The notes under the pieces were generated by a model, which saw only the letters and a program-made list of their open reading frames with translations, did no database searches and had not been told where the DNA came from. Shown here in pieces: positions 3,666 to 5,938 of a stretch of 5,938 nucleotides of DNA. This stretch comes from Candidatus Bathyarchaeota archaeon (lineage in GTDB: Archaea; Thermoproteota; Bathyarchaeia; Bathyarchaeales; Bathycorpusculaceae). Position numbers and translations under genes: made by a program. Position 1 is the stretch's first letter, and each line of letters starts with the position of its first letter. The stretch spans positions 1-5,938 of the forward strand of contig JAENXI010000065.1 of the NCBI GenBank assembly GCA_016649625.1, written 5' to 3'.

Positions 3666-5938
3666 ATGAACAAGCACAAGTGGATGCTAACTATCCTTAT
3701 TTCAGTTTTTTTAATTAAAACCTATTGCACACCAGTGGTTTCAAGTACTAATGATAGTGGTTTAGTCTCTGATAGTTGGCCAATGTTTCGTTACGATCCT
3801 AACCATAGCGGTTATACAAATATTGTAGATTCAACAGATTCTGCAAAGCTTCTATGGACGTATAAGACTTTTGGAATGATAAAATCTTCCCCAATAATAG
3901 TTAACGATCTTGTATTATTTGGTTCAAGTGATTGGGATGTTTATTGTCTTAACACATCAAGTGGAAATATGATGTGGATTTACTCAACTAATGGTGAGAT
4001 CCATTCTTCTTTTGCTGTTTATAACAACTCTGTTTTTGTGGGCTCAGACGATGGATACCTTTACTGTTTAGATATAACTACAGGTACTCTTTTTTGGAAA
4101 TCAATAATTGGTGGCAAAATTCGTTCCTCGCCAGTAATTTTGGAAAATTATATTTTTGTAGGTTCAGGTGATCATGATTTTTTCTGCCTTAACTCTTCAA
4201 ATGGAAATAAAATATGGAATTACTCAACCTCAATAGGCGTACAATCCTCACCTGCTATCTCGGATGGTTTAGTATACTTTGCAAGTGATGATTATTTTGT
4301 TTATGCTCTCAATGCAACTAATGGTATCGAGGTCTGGCGTACTCATACAGGAAGTGTAGTTTCTTCACCTAGTTTAAACAAAAATCGCGTGTATATTGGT
4401 TCTGTTGATGGCTTTGTTTATTGTCTAAACTCCTCTACTGGCGTTAAAATCTGGGAATATCAAACACAAGATTCAGTGTCCTCTTCTCCAGCTGTCGCTT
4501 ATGGATCTGTTTATGTTGGTTGTGAGGACAATTATGTGTATTGTCTAAATGCTTCAAATGGGAGACAAATATGGCAAAGTCAAACTGGTTTTTGGGTTTG
4601 TTCTTCTCCAGTAGTTGCAGGCAAAAACGTGTATGTGGGCTCTCAGGATAATAGTCTTTATTGCTTTGATGCTTTTACAGGAGAGACGAAATGGAGTTAT
4701 GAAACAAATAACTATGTAGATTCCTCCCCTGCAGTAGTTGATGGTAATCTTTTTGTTGGATCCAGTGACTGTAATCTGTACGCTTTTGCTCTAACTAATT
4801 CCTCTATGGAATCATTGCCTCAGGAGAACTCTTTTTCCATACCTTGGACTACAATTGTTTTTGACGCAATTTTTCTATCAATTTTAGTTATTATTTCTTT
4901 TATAATGATACGCTTTGTTCAAACAAGTAGATTAAAAAAGCAAAAAACTGAAATCAAAAAAATTGAAAACCAGAATCAGTCTTGGGTCTCTACACATACT
5001 CACATGTTATATATTTTAGCAATTTTAGTTTTTTCAACACTACTTTTTGTTAATCTAGGAAATAGCCCACTTTGGGCTAGCGACGAAAAAACATATTCTC
5101 AATGGGCATTTCACATGTTCAAGGAAGGAGACTATTTAACGCCTTGGGCTTATGGCAAAGTATATTTGTGGATTGGAAAACCTCCACTTTTCATTTGGTT
5201 GTTATCGGTTGCCTACCAACTTTTTGGCGTGAATAATTTTGCGTCAAGAATTTGGAGTCCAATATTTGGTACGTTATCTTTGATTATGATGTTTTATTTG
5301 GGCAAAAAACTGTATAATCCCCCTGTTGGATTTATTTCTGCTATAGTTTTGGGTTTGTTTTCTAGTTTCTATGTTTTTGCTAGACTAGCAATGATAGATA
5401 TTCCTTTTATTTTTTTCATGTTATCTAGCATGTATTTTGTGCTTTTGGCTGAAAAAGAAGATTCCAATAAGTATGCAGCTTTGGGCGGGTTGTTTTTTGG
5501 TTTAGCGTTTTTAACAAAACAAATTACGGCAATATTGATTCCCTTAATCGTCTTTTTTTATTTCGTAATTGCAGGGAAAGGTATTTGGTTTTTATTCAAA
5601 AAACAGTTCGCTAACTTTTGGAAAGCTGCAATATTAATTGTGTCTCCTTGGCTGATTTACATGATTTTGCGTTTTGGGCCAGAGTTCTGGGAGAATTATT
5701 TTATTTATTCTGGTTTTATTAGATCAATTAGTCCAATTGAGGGCCATATTGGAAGCTATCTTTATTATTTTGAATCCTTGGTTAGAACTGAGAACTTGTT
5801 TTTAGTAATCTTGTTAGTTGTTTCAGTTGGATTTTGTGTTTATAATTCAGTGATTAAACGTTCAAAAGAGGATAGCTTAATTCTTGTTTGGATGTTTATT
5901 GTTTTTTTGGTTTTTACTTTAGCTCAAACAAAACTTGA
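3666..5938 (+). CDS. PQQ-like beta-propeller fused to a PMT/ArnT-type glycosyltransferase, C-terminus missing
   Basis: The frame is open from ATG 3666 to the right edge: 757 residues, with the C-terminus outside the window. Residues 1-26 are a signal peptide or anchor. SWPMFRYDPNHSGYTN (37-52) is the usual lead-in of archaeal PQQ-like propellers. Eight repeats of about 40 residues fill 61-373. A TM helix (about 396-418), a Lys-rich linker (422-432) and another TM helix (about 446-464) follow. The C-terminal part is a GT-C fold of the PMT_2/ArnT type: acidic D473-E474 in the first outer loop (LWASDEKTYSQWA), GKPPLFIWLLSVAYQLFG (504-521), ARLAMIDIP (572-580) and FGLAFLTKQ (611-619), with further TM helices. 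Such enzymes transfer a sugar from a polyprenyl-phosphate donor to an acceptor outside the membrane; donor and acceptor are unknown here. The positive-inside pattern places propeller and catalytic loop on the same outer side. M447 has no ribosome binding site, so a separate second gene is unlikely. Confidence 0.9.
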   Translation, partial: MNKHKWMLTILISVFLIKTYCTPVVSSTNDSGLVSDSWPMFRYDPNHSGYTNIVDSTDSAKLLWTYKTFGMIKSSPIIVNDLVLFGSSDWDVYCLNTSSGNMMWIYSTNGEIHSSFAVYNNSVFVGSDDGYLYCLDITTGTLFWKSIIGGKIRSSPVILENYIFVGSGDHDFFCLNSSNGNKIWNYSTSIGVQSSPAISDGLVYFASDDYFVYALNATNGIEVWRTHTGSVVSSPSLNKNRVYIGSVDGFVYCLNSSTGVKIWEYQTQDSVSSSPAVAYGSVYVGCEDNYVYCLNASNGRQIWQSQTGFWVCSSPVVAGKNVYVGSQDNSLYCFDAFTGETKWSYETNNYVDSSPAVVDGNLFVGSSDCNLYAFALTNSSMESLPQENSFSIPWTTIVFDAIFLSILVIISFIMIRFVQTSRLKKQKTEIKKIENQNQSWVSTHTHMLYILAILVFSTLLFVNLGNSPLWASDEKTYSQWAFHMFKEGDYLTPWAYGKVYLWIGKPPLFIWLLSVAYQLFGVNNFASRIWSPIFGTLSLIMMFYLGKKLYNPPVGFISAIVLGLFSSFYVFARLAMIDIPFIFFMLSSMYFVLLAEKEDSNKYAALGGLFFGLAFLTKQITAILIPLIVFFYFVIAGKGIWFLFKKQFANFWKAAILIVSPWLIYMILRFGPEFWENYFIYSGFIRSISPIEGHIGSYLYYFESLVRTENLFLVILLVVSVGFCVYNSVIKRSKEDSLILVWMFIVFLVFTLAQTKL
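3846..4784 (+). repeat. Eight beta-propeller blade repeats (about 40 codons each)
   Basis: Blades follow the pattern SSP-V-(~8)-VYVGS-x-D-x-x-LYCLN-x-x-x-G-x-x-x-W. The SSP element or its variant falls at residues 74, 114, 154, 194, 233, 273, 313 and 353. The docking tryptophan falls at 64, 104, 144, 184, 224, 263, 303 and 343. Spacing is 39-41 residues throughout. Eight tryptophan motifs suggest an eight-bladed ring like PQQ dehydrogenases and BamB. No residues of a PQQ or metal site are evident, so it is probably a binding scaffold rather than a quinoprotein enzyme. Confidence 0.85.

Noticed and set aside
5004..5938. A separate glycosyltransferase gene starting at M447
   Set aside because: There is no Shine-Dalgarno or TATA box before ATG 5004, the upstream frame has no stop, and the linker plus TM helices make a consistent topology for one chain.
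1..5938. CRISPR array, insertion sequence or integrase
   Set aside because: No regularly spaced direct repeats, transposase or recombinase motifs, or terminal inverted repeats were seen. The only regular repeat is the coding propeller repeat.

Overview
The window looks like a stretch of an A+T-rich archaeal chromosome. This rests on TATA-like boxes about 25 bases upstream of several start codons, with leaderless or very short leaders, on GGTGAT-type Shine-Dalgarno sites in front of other genes, and on the gene content. That content includes a membrane-tethered winged-helix regulator, a secreted PQQ-like propeller with archaeal-style 'YCLN' blades, and a Dol-P-sugar type glycosyltransferase fold. 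The style resembles Bathyarchaeia or related Thermoproteota, but that placement is an inference and no marker gene is present to prove it.

Layout. Positions 1-413 (minus) hold the N-terminal part of a two-TM membrane protein that ends in the start of a winged-helix domain; it runs off the left edge. Positions 414-850 hold no convincing gene. Positions 851-1345 (minus) encode a nitroreductase-family FMN protein, and 1459-1662 (minus) a probable 67-residue single-TM protein. The two share a 12-base promoter-like motif. Positions 1663-2078 are non-coding apart from promoter-like and hairpin elements and one tiny Shine-Dalgarno-led ORF. Positions 2079-2564 (plus) encode a flavodoxin. Next comes a cluster of very small plus-strand ORFs at 2599-2697, 2676-2795 and 2813-2986; the last two are short membrane proteins. 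Positions 3144-3557 (plus) encode a minimal MgtC/SapB-type four-TM protein with its own TATA box.

From 3666 to the right edge (plus) runs one uninterrupted reading frame of at least 757 codons. It joins a signal peptide, an eight-repeat PQQ-like beta-propeller, a TM helix, a basic cytosolic linker and a PMT/ArnT-like GT-C glycosyltransferase. Predicted topology puts the propeller and the glycosyltransferase's acidic catalytic loop on the same, outer side of the membrane.

There is no single obvious pathway. The nitroreductase and flavodoxin are both FMN redox proteins. Most of the remaining products are membrane or cell-surface proteins, including three very small ones. The most unusual item is the propeller-glycosyltransferase fusion; the small-ORF cluster and the Met/His-rich sensor-like regulator come next. 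No RNA genes, CRISPR arrays or insertion sequences were found.
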